From IMG/VR virus record IMGVR_UViG_3300021425_002203, positions 1-25,286 of that record: DNA of 25,286 bases; one strand, 5' to 3'. Position numbers and translations under genes: made by a program. Position 1 is the first letter of the stretch; each line of letters starts with the position of its first letter. Origin of the DNA: a virus. The notes beneath the pieces are model-generated. The model made no database searches, was not told where the DNA came from, and worked only from the letters and a program-made list of their open reading frames with translations. This document shows positions 13,857-21,700 of the stretch, piece by piece.

Positions 13857-14145
13857 TCATCTTCTTTCTTATACTCTTCTTTGCTCTGATCATACCCTTG
13901 AATTTGTCCACATAAAATGAACGATACTCACCGCTCGTTTTATCCATGCAGTCAATCCACGAAACATCTTTACCCCTATGATGAACTAATTGAATAAACT
14001 TAAAAGTTCCTCTTATGTTTTTAAATTTAATTAAATCCCCAGGCTTTATTTCTTCATTACCGTATTTCATTTCATAAAATACGGAGATATTATCATTATA
14101 GTAATAAGGTTTTATTTCTCTTTTAGAGGCATTCTTTTTAATCAT
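13840..14145 (-). CDS. Basic beta-rich hypothetical protein
   Basis: A 101-residue protein if translated from the ATG at 14145; an ATG two codons upstream (14151) is possible, but AGGA is better spaced for the former. It is basic, with a lysine-rich tail (GMIRAKKSIRKKMNVK) and a central strand pattern containing EIKPGDLIKFKNIRGTFKF, which looks like a small barrel with a nucleic-acid-binding flavour. No catalytic motif is visible. It lies between a zinc-ribbon gene and the small terminase. I recognise no family with confidence. Confidence 0.6.
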   Translation of the reverse strand: MIKKNASKREIKPYYYNDNISVFYEMKYGNEEIKPGDLIKFKNIRGTFKFIQLVHHRGKDVSWIDCMDKTSGEYRSFYVDKFKGMIRAKKSIRKKMNVKGT

Positions 14146-14161
14146 GACCATCCTAATTTTA

Positions 14162-14341
14162 TCAGGTTCTGAATCCAGTACCTTTACTTGATGTTGGTGC
14201 CCATACTAGACCTGGCCTATCTAATCCACGAATAAGCCTGTTGCCACAACTATCACACATGGCCTGATCGCGCATTTCCATCTTAATCAACTTTTCAAAA
14301 TCTTGGTCACAAGCCATGCAGTAATATGTATACATCGGCAT
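14162..14341 (-). CDS. FmdB-like zinc-ribbon protein
   Basis: A 59-residue zinc ribbon. From MPMYTYYC, the metal ligands are C8, C11, C29 and C32 in two C-x2-C knuckles, the typical FmdB/CxxC-CxxC arrangement starting M-P-x-Y-x-Y-x-C. I choose the ATG at 14341, which overlaps the previous stop as TAATG and matches the family N-terminus; the upstream ATG at 14350 is less likely. The role of FmdB proteins is poorly known (regulatory or nucleic acid-binding). Phage copies are often small accessory proteins. Confidence 0.75.
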   Translation of the reverse strand: MPMYTYYCMACDQDFEKLIKMEMRDQAMCDSCGNRLIRGLDRPGLVWAPTSSKGTGFRT

Positions 14342-14646
14342 TATTTCCATGTCTCCTTCTGTGCAATACTCAATAATACCATATACCCCATAAGATCATC
14401 AATATCATTATCTCCTGGAAATTCATTGCCTCGCAAAAATCTTGATAACTTATCGTCTATACGAACCTTTAACTGCTCAACATTATCAGATTTAGAAAAT
14501 ATGCGGCAGGGGTCAAGCGCGGAGTTTCCATATGATCGGTTTTTAGATATTAACATCTCTGCCAATCTATCGCATTCCTTTTTAATAGCCTCTTCTGTTT
14601 TGTTTCTAGGATAATCAAGACCTGATATTTGATCAACTTCTATCAC
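14341..14646 (-). CDS. Nmad1 (DUF1599)-like nucleotide modification-associated protein
   Basis: A 101-residue protein with the pattern of DUF1599/Nmad1: ECDRLAEMLISKNRSYGNSA, then RIFSKSDNVEQLKVRIDDKLSRFL, and DIDDLMGYMVLLSIAQ. The conserved K-N-x-x-Y-G, the I-F-S-K and the R-I-D-D-K-L-S-R motifs are clear. The frame is open to 14721, but a GTG at 14646 is the better start: its GTG overlaps the TGA of the upstream HTH gene (GTGA) and has AGAGG before it. Nmad1 is associated by genomic context with phage base-modification systems and is also common as an uncharacterised phage protein. No known hypermodification enzyme lies in the window. Role uncertain. Confidence 0.75.
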   Translation of the reverse strand: MIEVDQISGLDYPRNKTEEAIKKECDRLAEMLISKNRSYGNSALDPCRIFSKSDNVEQLKVRIDDKLSRFLRGNEFPGDNDIDDLMGYMVLLSIAQKETWK

Positions 14647-14804
14647 GATAGTTTCCTCTGGTTTCTTATTAGTCCGAATTTTGATAGGTATAAATATATT
14701 GTTTGGTGGCTCACATTGCATTCCGCTGCAATTTCTTCAAGGCTTTTCTTTTCCACAACATATCTTTTTACAAGATAGGCTTTGTTTTTATATAGTTTAG
14801 ACAT
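14643..14804 (-). CDS. Small helix-turn-helix protein (53 aa)
   Basis: A 53-residue ORF not found by length-filtered calling. The ATG at 14804 overlaps the RuvC gene by eight bases, and its TGA overlaps the GTG of the Nmad1 gene. It has a clear helix-turn-helix: SLEEIAAECNVSHQTIYLYL (about 21-40), as in sigma factor, resolvase and MerR-like minimal HTH domains, flanked by basic residues (KLYKNKAYLVKRYVVEKK and FGLIRNQRK). It probably binds DNA, perhaps as a regulator. Because it runs through the stretch formerly used as an N-terminal extension, it explains why Nmad1 should start at 14646. Confidence 0.7.
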   Translation of the reverse strand: MSKLYKNKAYLVKRYVVEKKSLEEIAAECNVSHQTIYLYLSKFGLIRNQRKLS

Positions 14805-15363
14805 GTCTGGTCAATTTCTCGTAGGCATAAAAAGCAATACCCATGCTGTCAGCAACATCATTATCGTCAATATCTATATTATACTTTTTATTAAAAAAGT
14901 CAATGGTTCTTTGCTTTCTAATAACCCTAGCCTGATTTCTATACCAAGATTCTGAGCGACCAGGGGTTTTTTCCTTTATGTCTAATTTTTCCTGTTTTGT
15001 CAGGTTTTTATTTCCGATGTAGTTTTGCCATGCACTTGGGGGAATAGTAATGATTTTTTGAGAATCATCAGCAAGGATGCTAATAATTGACCCCACAATC
15101 ATTGCCATGTTAATTGCGACTGATTGAGATTTTACCATGATCGCAGACTCTACACAAATATAATCAGGAGATATATTCTCTTTAATAAAAGAAATTTTAT
15201 TTCTACAGTCAACAACCTTGTCATAGATAGTCGTACCATTAAAATCTAATTTACCCCACTTTATTGGCTCTCCATCGAACAAAGTAAATGCTATTGAACT
15301 TGGGGAAGAATCGATGCCCATTACTGTGTTAGCGTTTTGTTTTATTAATTTTTTTAATGACAT
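14797..15363 (-). CDS. RuvC-like Holliday junction resolvase
   Basis: A 188-residue RNase H-fold nuclease of the RuvC type. From the ATG at 15363 the active-site acids are D18 in VMGIDSSPSS, E72 in YICVESAIM, and D169 and D172 in DDNDVADSMGIAFYA, the normal D, E, D-x2-D order. It carries an insertion rich in charged residues near 120-150 (KQEKLDIKEKTPGRS). It resolves four-way junctions, which would clear branched DNA before packaging. The frame is open to a TTG at 15369, but the ATG has better spacing from GGGGG. It shares its N-terminus with 35 bases of the preceding zinc-finger gene. A second junction-nuclease candidate lies at 16717-17025. Confidence 0.88.
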   Translation of the reverse strand: MSLKKLIKQNANTVMGIDSSPSSIAFTLFDGEPIKWGKLDFNGTTIYDKVVDCRNKISFIKENISPDYICVESAIMVKSQSVAINMAMIVGSIISILADDSQKIITIPPSAWQNYIGNKNLTKQEKLDIKEKTPGRSESWYRNQARVIRKQRTIDFFNKKYNIDIDDNDVADSMGIAFYAYEKLTRHV

Positions 15364-15625
15364 TATCAATCACCCCCGAAATTTTTCCACTATCATTTTC
15401 TTTTTGTTTTTCTATGCATATGAAACATTGATCGCTTTCATTATATCTGCTTAAGAGTTGACCGCAATCACAATATCTTTTTTGACCAGACAGGCGAGCC
15501 TTTTTTTCATAGTAACGCTCCATTATTTTTTTGTTGGTTGCTACACGACAACATGAAGGAGTGCAATACTTTTGATTCTTTTTATTTGATTCAAAGTCAA
15601 CGTTGCAATTTGCACATTGTTTCAC
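15329..15625 (-). CDS. Two-site zinc-finger protein
   Basis: A 98-residue protein beginning with a GTG at 15625 that overlaps the stop of the Cas4-like gene (GTGA). It has two sets of cysteines: C4/C7 with C21/C25 (CANC ... CTPSC), a pattern found in small treble-clef/TRASH-like fingers of phage HNH neighbours, and C52/C54 with C67/C70 (CDC ... CFIC). The C-terminus is lysine-rich and overlaps the RuvC gene. It may bind DNA at recombination sites; no enzyme residues are visible. Confidence 0.7.
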   Translation of the reverse strand: MKQCANCNVDFESNKKNQKYCTPSCCRVATNKKIMERYYEKKARLSGQKRYCDCGQLLSRYNESDQCFICIEKQKENDSGKISGVIDNVIKKINKTKR

Positions 15626-16398
15626 TTCGTACCAACCTTGAGATTAGGAATCTTTTCTACGCCCTCCACTCTTTCAGAGCAGGCATCAGATACTGGGCAT
15701 CCTTTACATGCCCATGAAGAAGGAGAAAATCCTTTTTTAGGAGGTACATCTTTTTTGTAGTGAGAATAAACATTTTGCATCCAGTCAAAAACATAATCTA
15801 TGTATTCTTTATTCTTGTCCGACATTTCAATTGGTATGGCAAGCAGTTCATTGTCATTTTTATTCTCGTAAAGAATAAACCCCTCATCCACACCCTCTAC
15901 CTTCATATATATCAAAAGTTGTAGTAGATGGCTATCGGAAGGATGCCCTTCAGATTTACGTTGAATAAAATATTGATCTTTGATTGTTTTTATTTCTCCG
16001 ATAATTTCTTCACCGTCTACATCAAGAACTAGGTCAGCAAAGCCCCTGATGGGTGGATCTTCTGATTTTATTTCACGTTCTCTTTCCTTTAGCATACCTG
16101 TGGACTCAACAAGTTTCTCTATTCTTTCATGGGCGTCTGTTCCAGATCTCATTGAGGCAATGTTGGCGGCGGGAATGTTTTCAGTAAACTCCGCACCATT
16201 AAAAGCAATCCACCAATATCTAGCACAGGTTCCATGACCAAAGCCAATAGTTGATGGAGCGAATGTTTTCTTTTGCTTGAACTCTTTTACAGAGTTGCTA
16301 TTCTGATAAGCAGAATTGAGCATCTTTACAAACTTTTTTGTATTTAGTGTAGTATTTTTAGGCTTCGACATTAAGGAAGCAAGATAGTTTTTAGTCAT
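15622..16398 (-). CDS. Cas4/RecB-like PD-(D/E)XK nuclease with Fe-S cysteines
   Basis: A 258-residue nuclease. The motifs are in family order: H90 (GTDAHERIE), D122 (RGFADLVLD), E135-I-K137 (IIGEIKT) and Q160-L-L-I-Y. Four cysteines, C58 near the N-terminus and C231, C234 and C240 at the C-terminus (CKGC ... C), flank the core like the cluster-binding set of Cas4/AddB enzymes. This predicts a 5'-3' exonuclease or end-processing nuclease. No cas genes or repeats are seen, so it belongs to phage recombination or replication rather than CRISPR adaptation. ATG at 16398; weak AGG upstream. Its product could make single strands for RecA. Confidence 0.88.
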   Translation of the reverse strand: MTKNYLASLMSKPKNTTLNTKKFVKMLNSAYQNSNSVKEFKQKKTFAPSTIGFGHGTCARYWWIAFNGAEFTENIPAANIASMRSGTDAHERIEKLVESTGMLKEREREIKSEDPPIRGFADLVLDVDGEEIIGEIKTIKDQYFIQRKSEGHPSDSHLLQLLIYMKVEGVDEGFILYENKNDNELLAIPIEMSDKNKEYIDYVFDWMQNVYSHYKKDVPPKKGFSPSSWACKGCPVSDACSERVEGVEKIPNLKVGTK

Positions 16399-16400
16399 AA

Positions 16401-16733
16401 TTAACCTAAATTATACCTTACTATATACTTCAGAGAGTCCACGAGTTTATCTAGTGAATCTTTAGATGAATAATAAATATTCTTTTTAATGTTATTTGGA
16501 GATCCAGTTGGACCTTTAGCCGCCGTAGAATACCATGCAGCAAGAATTCCAAACTTAGCAGACAAAGCCTGTAGTTTTGCAATAAGTGTGAGGGCTTGTG
16601 TCGGAGGGATATCTGGCTTAGAAATAATCTTTACGACTGCTGCCATTGCTTCATCAAGTCCCTCATCTTTTACAAAATCGTGAATATCTGCAAACTCAGA
16701 AACTTGATTTATTAGATCAATTGTGTTGTCCAT
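16401..16733 (-). CDS. Helical hypothetical protein in recombination module
   Basis: A 110-residue mostly helical protein, with IIPPTQ-type turn (KPDIPPTQALTLIAKLQALSAK near 38-60) and a basic, tyrosine-rich C-terminus. No cysteines, membrane segment or catalytic motif is visible. It overlaps the preceding nuclease gene by 17 bases and has GGAG before its ATG. It sits between a junction-nuclease candidate and the Cas4-like nuclease, and I have the impression that similar proteins accompany Cas4-like nucleases in actinophages. Possible partner of one of these enzymes; unproven. Confidence 0.6.
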   Translation of the reverse strand: MDNTIDLINQVSEFADIHDFVKDEGLDEAMAAVVKIISKPDIPPTQALTLIAKLQALSAKFGILAAWYSTAAKGPTGSPNNIKKNIYYSSKDSLDKLVDSLKYIVRYNLG

Positions 16734-17025
16734 TTAACTCCTCCAATAATTCTTCTAGCACTTCCCACTCAATAACGGCGAGTCTAGTTTTTCTGCCCCC
16801 GCTTCCTAAAACCAACATAAGCATTGGGTTTTTCGTATTATCTGTTCTTAGACAGTCAGTAACCACCTTTGCCCATATATCTTCATTGATAGAAATAGAT
16901 TTTGAATATTCTTTTACATCAACAATAAATCTATCTGTGTTTCCATCGGCTTTTTGGTATCTACCTCTGCCAGAATTCTTATGAGCCTTGGCACCTATTC
17001 TTTTTAATTCACCGCGCTCGCTCAT
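16717..17025 (-). CDS. PD-(D/E)XK-type junction-nuclease candidate
   Basis: A 102-residue protein. The N-terminus is basic and glycine-rich (KNSGRGRYQKADGNTD), followed by a strand with D36-V-K38 (RFIVDVKEY), a serine/threonine turn (SKSISI), a W helix and a strand PMLMLVLG. This is the order of a minimal PD-(D/E)XK Holliday-junction or VRR-NUC-like nuclease, with D31 or an upstream acid, D36 and K38 as catalytic candidates. The frame is open to 17088, but AAGGAGG eight bases before the ATG at 17025 makes this the start; it overlaps the zinc-ribbon gene by 17 bases. Function inferred from motif and position. Confidence 0.6.
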   Translation of the reverse strand: MSERGELKRIGAKAHKNSGRGRYQKADGNTDRFIVDVKEYSKSISINEDIWAKVVTDCLRTDNTKNPMLMLVLGSGGRKTRLAVIEWEVLEELLEELNGQHN

Positions 17026-17209
17026 ATCTAGCGCCTCCTTCATGACCATTAGGGCAAACCCAGAAGACTTTTCTATTTTCTTCATCATATTCCGCTTCAG
17101 TAACTACTTCATAGCATCCTTGTTCTGGGCAGGAAAATGTTCCTTCTACAGTTGGAAGTTCTTTATTCTTAGACTGATCTGAGGATATAAAATCTTTTGG
17201 ATCTATCAT
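17009..17209 (-). CDS. Small zinc-ribbon protein following RecA
   Basis: A 66-residue protein with C27, C32, C52 and H56 (FSCPEQGC ... WVCPNGH), a zinc-ribbon-like set. The N-terminal 20 residues are polar and probably flexible. The ATG at 17209 overlaps the RecA stop as ATGA, so it is coupled to recA. It may bind DNA or a protein partner in recombination. No family recognised beyond the zinc-ribbon type. Confidence 0.7.
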   Translation of the reverse strand: MIDPKDFISSDQSKNKELPTVEGTFSCPEQGCYEVVTEAEYDEENRKVFWVCPNGHEGGARYERAR

Positions 17210-18213
17210 ATCTTTTCATATACCAATCTCGTTAGTTCCTCTTGCATGTCAAGGTTTTCTCTTACTGCTGCAATGACATTGGCGCGTCCTTGAATTCTTT
17301 CATCTAGTACGGTGTACCAAGCGCCGCCTCTTTCAATAACGCCAAGCATCTCAGCGGTATCAACAAGGTCTGCTATAAAATCTACACCGACATGTGAACC
17401 CTGAAAATAAAAGTCATACGATCCAGTAACAAACTGAGGACCAGTTTTGTTGTAATCAATTGTCCAATTGACTGGCCTACCTACTTTTTGTTCTATCAAT
17501 TTATCACCGACTGAAATCTTGTCTTTGATAGATGAAGCCTCTGCCTCACTAGACCACAATTTAATAATTGTGCTAGAGAAAAACTTGACCGCCATTCCTC
17601 CAGTTGGAATATGGGAAGCGTGCATAGATCCAAACTGATTACGTTGTTGAGAAATTAAAACTAGCAAGGTTTTCTCATTAACATAGTTGAGCATTTTGAC
17701 AGCATGAGTCATATCTTTTGCCTCTGCACCAATTTGTTTCGTGTCTTGAAGTTGCTTAAGTTCTGATCCATCTTTTTCAAAGTAGATAGCGGGAAGTAGG
17801 GCTGAAATAGAATCTACTACTAGCATGTCAACACCCGATTCAATCAACTGTGTGCCGATATCCACCATGTCATTAATTGTTTTAGCAGAAGAATAAATTA
17901 ACTTTGATGAGTCTACTCCAAGTTTTTCTGCCCATTCTGGAGAGTAAGACTGCTCTGAATCAATCCAGGCGCAGAGTTTTCCTTCTTTCTGTGCTTCACT
18001 TATCATTTGTAGGCAAAATGAAGACTTGCCTGATGATTTATTTCCCCAGATTAAAACCTGTCTTCCATAGGCAAGACCGCCCTTAAGTGCATTATTCAAT
18101 GACAGGCTTGGGGTTTTTTGTTTTTCTATAGTAACGTTGTCTGCGCTCCCCACCATTTTTCTTATCTTCGGGTCCAGACGAGATAGAACGTCCTCCATCA
18201 TAATATCGCTCAT
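17206..18213 (-). CDS. recA: RecA-family recombinase
   Basis: A 335-residue RecA homologue. The Walker A motif is GNKSSGKS (57-64), where host RecA typically has GPESSGKT; the family's catalytic glutamate is E87 in WIDSEQSYSP, Walker B is MLVVDS (130-135), and the L2 region includes ISQQRNQFGS and IPTGGMAVKF (about 188-211). It lacks a long C-terminal acidic domain. It forms filaments on single strands and drives strand exchange, probably for replication-linked recombination in this phage. The ATG at 18213 has GGAGAG nine bases upstream. It is surrounded by nuclease and resolvase genes. Confidence 0.93.
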   Translation of the reverse strand: MSDIMMEDVLSRLDPKIRKMVGSADNVTIEKQKTPSLSLNNALKGGLAYGRQVLIWGNKSSGKSSFCLQMISEAQKEGKLCAWIDSEQSYSPEWAEKLGVDSSKLIYSSAKTINDMVDIGTQLIESGVDMLVVDSISALLPAIYFEKDGSELKQLQDTKQIGAEAKDMTHAVKMLNYVNEKTLLVLISQQRNQFGSMHASHIPTGGMAVKFFSSTIIKLWSSEAEASSIKDKISVGDKLIEQKVGRPVNWTIDYNKTGPQFVTGSYDFYFQGSHVGVDFIADLVDTAEMLGVIERGGAWYTVLDERIQGRANVIAAVRENLDMQEELTRLVYEKI

Positions 18214-18367
18214 TAAAATGACTCTCCAATACTTCCGCTAACGATCTTATATTTTCATCTCTAGATTTTTTTATCAAATCTATAATTTTTATCATTATGT
18301 CTTCATCATATCCACGAATTACTATGAGCATTTCGTCGTCTGATCCATAAAGGAAATATGACTTCAC
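18092..18367 (-). CDS. Hypothetical protein overlapping the RecA start by 122 bases
   Basis: A 91-residue frame. The first 51 residues fill the gap between MazG and RecA and look real: YGSDDEMLIVIRGYDEDIMIKIIDLIKKS, an alpha/beta pattern. The last 40 residues are read in a second frame of the recA 5' end and are highly charged (PEDKKNGGERRQRYYRK), as expected for a shadow or an unstructured tail. The ATG is at 18367; the region before it is not obviously a ribosome site. The long overlap is unusual in this genome. It is probably a true small gene with a disordered end, but a shorter or interrupted gene is possible. Confidence 0.5.
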   Translation of the reverse strand: MKSYFLYGSDDEMLIVIRGYDEDIMIKIIDLIKKSRDENIRSLAEVLESHFNERYYDGGRSISSGPEDKKNGGERRQRYYRKTKNPKPVIE

Positions 18368-18374
18368 AAGTATA

Positions 18375-18716
18375 TCATCCCTTAACGCCGTGCAGTTTCG
18401 GACGAGATTGATTTGTTATTGATTTGCTCATAACCATCTCTTCTAATGAAGGATACTCTTCAGAGTCATAAATCGTTAGCCCCTTCCAAAGATCTAGAGT
18501 TCTAATAATAATGTCTGCAAGTTCCTCGACCACTTTGTCTGGTCCATGGGACTTTCTTAGTGCCTCTAAAACTTCTGTTGCCTCAGACTGGATCATGGCA
18601 ATTTGTTTTGCATAAAATATAAATGTGTCTTGATTTTCCATGCGAGACAAGGGTTCCCAAAAACCTTTATCTGTTGATGTGTTGTGAAGTTGTGATGCTA
18701 GTGTATCTAAATTCAT
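18375..18716 (-). CDS. MazG-like nucleotide pyrophosphohydrolase
   Basis: A 113-residue all-helical protein with the MazG-type metal motif: E45 and E48 in AMIQSEATEVLEAL, then E64, E65 and D68 in VVEELADIIIR. The spacing E-x2-E ... E-E-x2-D is characteristic of the MazG/dUTPase-like superfamily, which hydrolyses NTPs or dNTPs to NMP and pyrophosphate. Single-domain MazG proteins are common in phages and may clean damaged nucleotides or affect ppGpp and dNTP pools. The ATG overlaps the polymerase stop as ATGA, tying it to replication. Confidence 0.82.
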   Translation of the reverse strand: MNLDTLASQLHNTSTDKGFWEPLSRMENQDTFIFYAKQIAMIQSEATEVLEALRKSHGPDKVVEELADIIIRTLDLWKGLTIYDSEEYPSLEEMVMSKSITNQSRPKLHGVKG

Positions 18717-21700
18717 CTAATAAATCCTTTCAATGCCAGGTTTCCTGACTTAGTTTCCATAAATTCTGGACGGCAGTTAGTTCCTGGCTTCATCTTTGCT
18801 ACTGCCTGCCCATAAACTCCTGGGAATACCGTTAAAGGTATTAAGTTTTTATCTTCATCAGACAAGACTGCGTTTGCCATCTTGTCACCCTTCTTTGTTT
18901 TTCTTGGCTCCATCTCTACAACATAATATTCCCCTGGCCCCAAGGTCATAGTTCTGGCCTTTAAATACTTTACAAAAGAGGACTGTGTTGAGTCAAGGTC
19001 GTCTGGGCTAACAAATGACGCCACCCTATTGTCGGACACTAGGAATATATACATTCTTCCAGCCTCAATGGTAGTGTCGTGCTTGTGAAACACACCAATG
19101 CTTCCTGTCTTATCAACGATCTCTATTCGACTCCACCCGTCGCCCCTTTTTATACTTTTTACCATCCCCATGATGATGAAGGCTCCATCCTCTTGGTAAT
19201 CTTCGACAGGTCTAAAATATGCTTCTACCCATCTTGGAATATTAGTGACAAACTCAGGAATATTAAGAAACTCGTAGAAGTTTTCCTTTTCATTGCCAGA
19301 TCTAGGGTTATCTTCGAACGCTGCGGCTCCCACACGATTCAGGGCATCCACCGCACGACTATTTACACCAGACCCCTTCTTGGTACTGAATGTTATAAAT
19401 TGGTTATAATTCTCAAACGGTCTAGCGGAGATAATCTTCCTAGCGATGCCTGCGGAGATGAACTTGATATTTCCCAGACCAAATCTAATGGCGTCACCCT
19501 CAAGTTTAAAATCCTCTTCAGATTCATTGATGTGAGGTAGACGAACCTTGATACCCATTCTTTTGGCTTCAATGAGGTAGTCCGTTCTCTTTTCTTTGTC
19601 TCCTTCATTCTTAAGGAGTGAATACATAAATTCTACAGGATAGTGCTTCTTCAGCCACGCCGTCCAGTAAGAAAGCATAGAATATGCGACCGCATGGCTT
19701 TTGTTAAAGGAATATCCAGCATGAGCCTCAAAATCATGCCAAAGATGTTCTGCCGCCTCCTGGCTGATGTGATTTGTAGCGCCAGAAATAAATTTTTCTT
19801 TGAATTGCTCAAATTCTTTTGCATCCTTCTTCTTACCAATAATCTTACGAACTTTATCTGCCTCAGCCATAGTCATGCCGCCAAGATAAACACAGGCTTG
19901 CATAACTTGCTCCTGATAAATGATACACCCGTAGGTTTCTTGCGTAAAGTCTTTCATTATTGGATGAACATACGAGACCTGAGCGCGACCCTTTTTCCTC
20001 TTAATATAATCGGCCCCAATAGTATTCATAGCACCTGGGCGAACAAGGGCATTAGAGGCGGCAAGTTCATTAAAATTATGAACACCCATCTTCATTAGAA
20101 GATTGGTATAGGGTACTGCTTCTGCCTGGAACACCCCTTTGGTAAATCCAGCAGATAGATCATCATATATTTCTCTATCATCTAGAGGAATATCTGTTAG
20201 ATTTATTTCCTTTCCAGTTCTTTCTTTTACACTTTTAATGGTGTCCTGAACAACTGTAAGAGTCTTAAGCCCTAGCGCATCGATTTTAATCAAGCCAATA
20301 TCCGCCGCCTGATCCATATCTACACCGACGACAGGAACCCTTTCATCACTCTGGGTATCTTTTCTAGTCTCAATTGGCGCGTAGGAAGATATGTCTGTCT
20401 TGGCAGTCACAATTCCTGCCGCGTGCATTCCAGTACCACGAATTCTTCCTCTAAGTCTATTGGCATATTCAACGACTTCTGGATACTTTTGCCTAAACTC
20501 TAGGGTGTTCTTAGACGATATAAAATCATCCCACCCGTCAACATTCTTAAGGTATTTGTTTACCTCCGCCAAGGGGACATGGAAGGCTCTAGCGACATCT
20601 CTGACAACGCCTTTGTCCTTGAAAGTATTGAAGGTAGCAATAGAAGCGACATGCTCATATTCTTGAATAAGATGCTCCTTGACTTCTCCACGGCGGCGGT
20701 CCTCATAATCAGTATCAATGTCAGGAAAGTCATTTCTCTCTGGATTAATAAATCTAAAAAATAGCAGTCCATATTCAATGGGGTCTACTTCTGTAATTCC
20801 TAGTGCATAACAAACCAGGCTTCCTGCCGCTGATCCGCGCCCTGGACCAACGAGAATGTCCTGACCCTTGGCCCAATTAATCATATTAGAAACTACAAGA
20901 AAGTAAGAGGCAAAATTCTTTTCCTTGATAATCTGTAATTCTTCTTCTACTCTTTCATCATACTCAGGCCCAGAGATATTACGAGCCTTCATGCCTTCTA
21001 CAACTTTTTGACGTAGTTCCAAATCTGGATCTGCACTTCTCATGGGAAGGAGGTCAACATTTCTTTTAATGTTGTACCCCTCAATCTTTTCAGATACCTC
21101 CACAGAGTTTTCGTAAATATCCTCTCTGTCGATTCCCTGGGCCAGCATTCGTGACTTTACATCTTCGTAATTCATAAGCCAGATATCAAGTTCACGGAAA
21201 GTCATTTGCCTATCTCCATAAAGATAGTCAAGTCTGTCCATTAGATCCTTATGCTTTTTACTAGTCTCGTATGTTGAATCTTTTTCAATCTTGGGATGTG
21301 TTCCAAGGATAAGCATGATTTCTTCTGCCACCCGATCTTCTGGTGAAGCATAGTGACAGTCTAATGTTACGACAGATTTAATACCTTGAGTGTCAGCCAG
21401 GTTGAGCAAAGAATGATTAACAGCAGCAGGGTTATGTGGCTGAATCTCAATGTAAAAGTCTTCTCCGAAAACATCTCTAAACCATCCAGCGTATTGTCTA
21501 GCAAGTTCTTCATTGTTATTCTCCAATGCCTTAGTAATAATTCCATTCAAACATCCTGATAAAACAACTAGACCATCTTTATTTTGTTCTAATATGTCAA
21601 AATCAGTTCTTGGCTTAACAAAAAATCCCTCTTCCCAGGCATTCTTAGAAATCTTATTTATATTTTCTAACCCCCTGTCATTCTTTGAAAGAATAATGAG

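Noticed and set aside
15622-16398. CRISPR adaptation gene (Cas4)
   Set aside because: No repeat array, cas1 or cas2 was seen; the neighbours are recombination genes, so a phage recombination nuclease is preferred.
19079-20098. Two plus-strand ORFs of about 150 codons each
   Set aside because: Both are frame shadows of the DnaE gene, with no ribosome sites and no recognisable domain.
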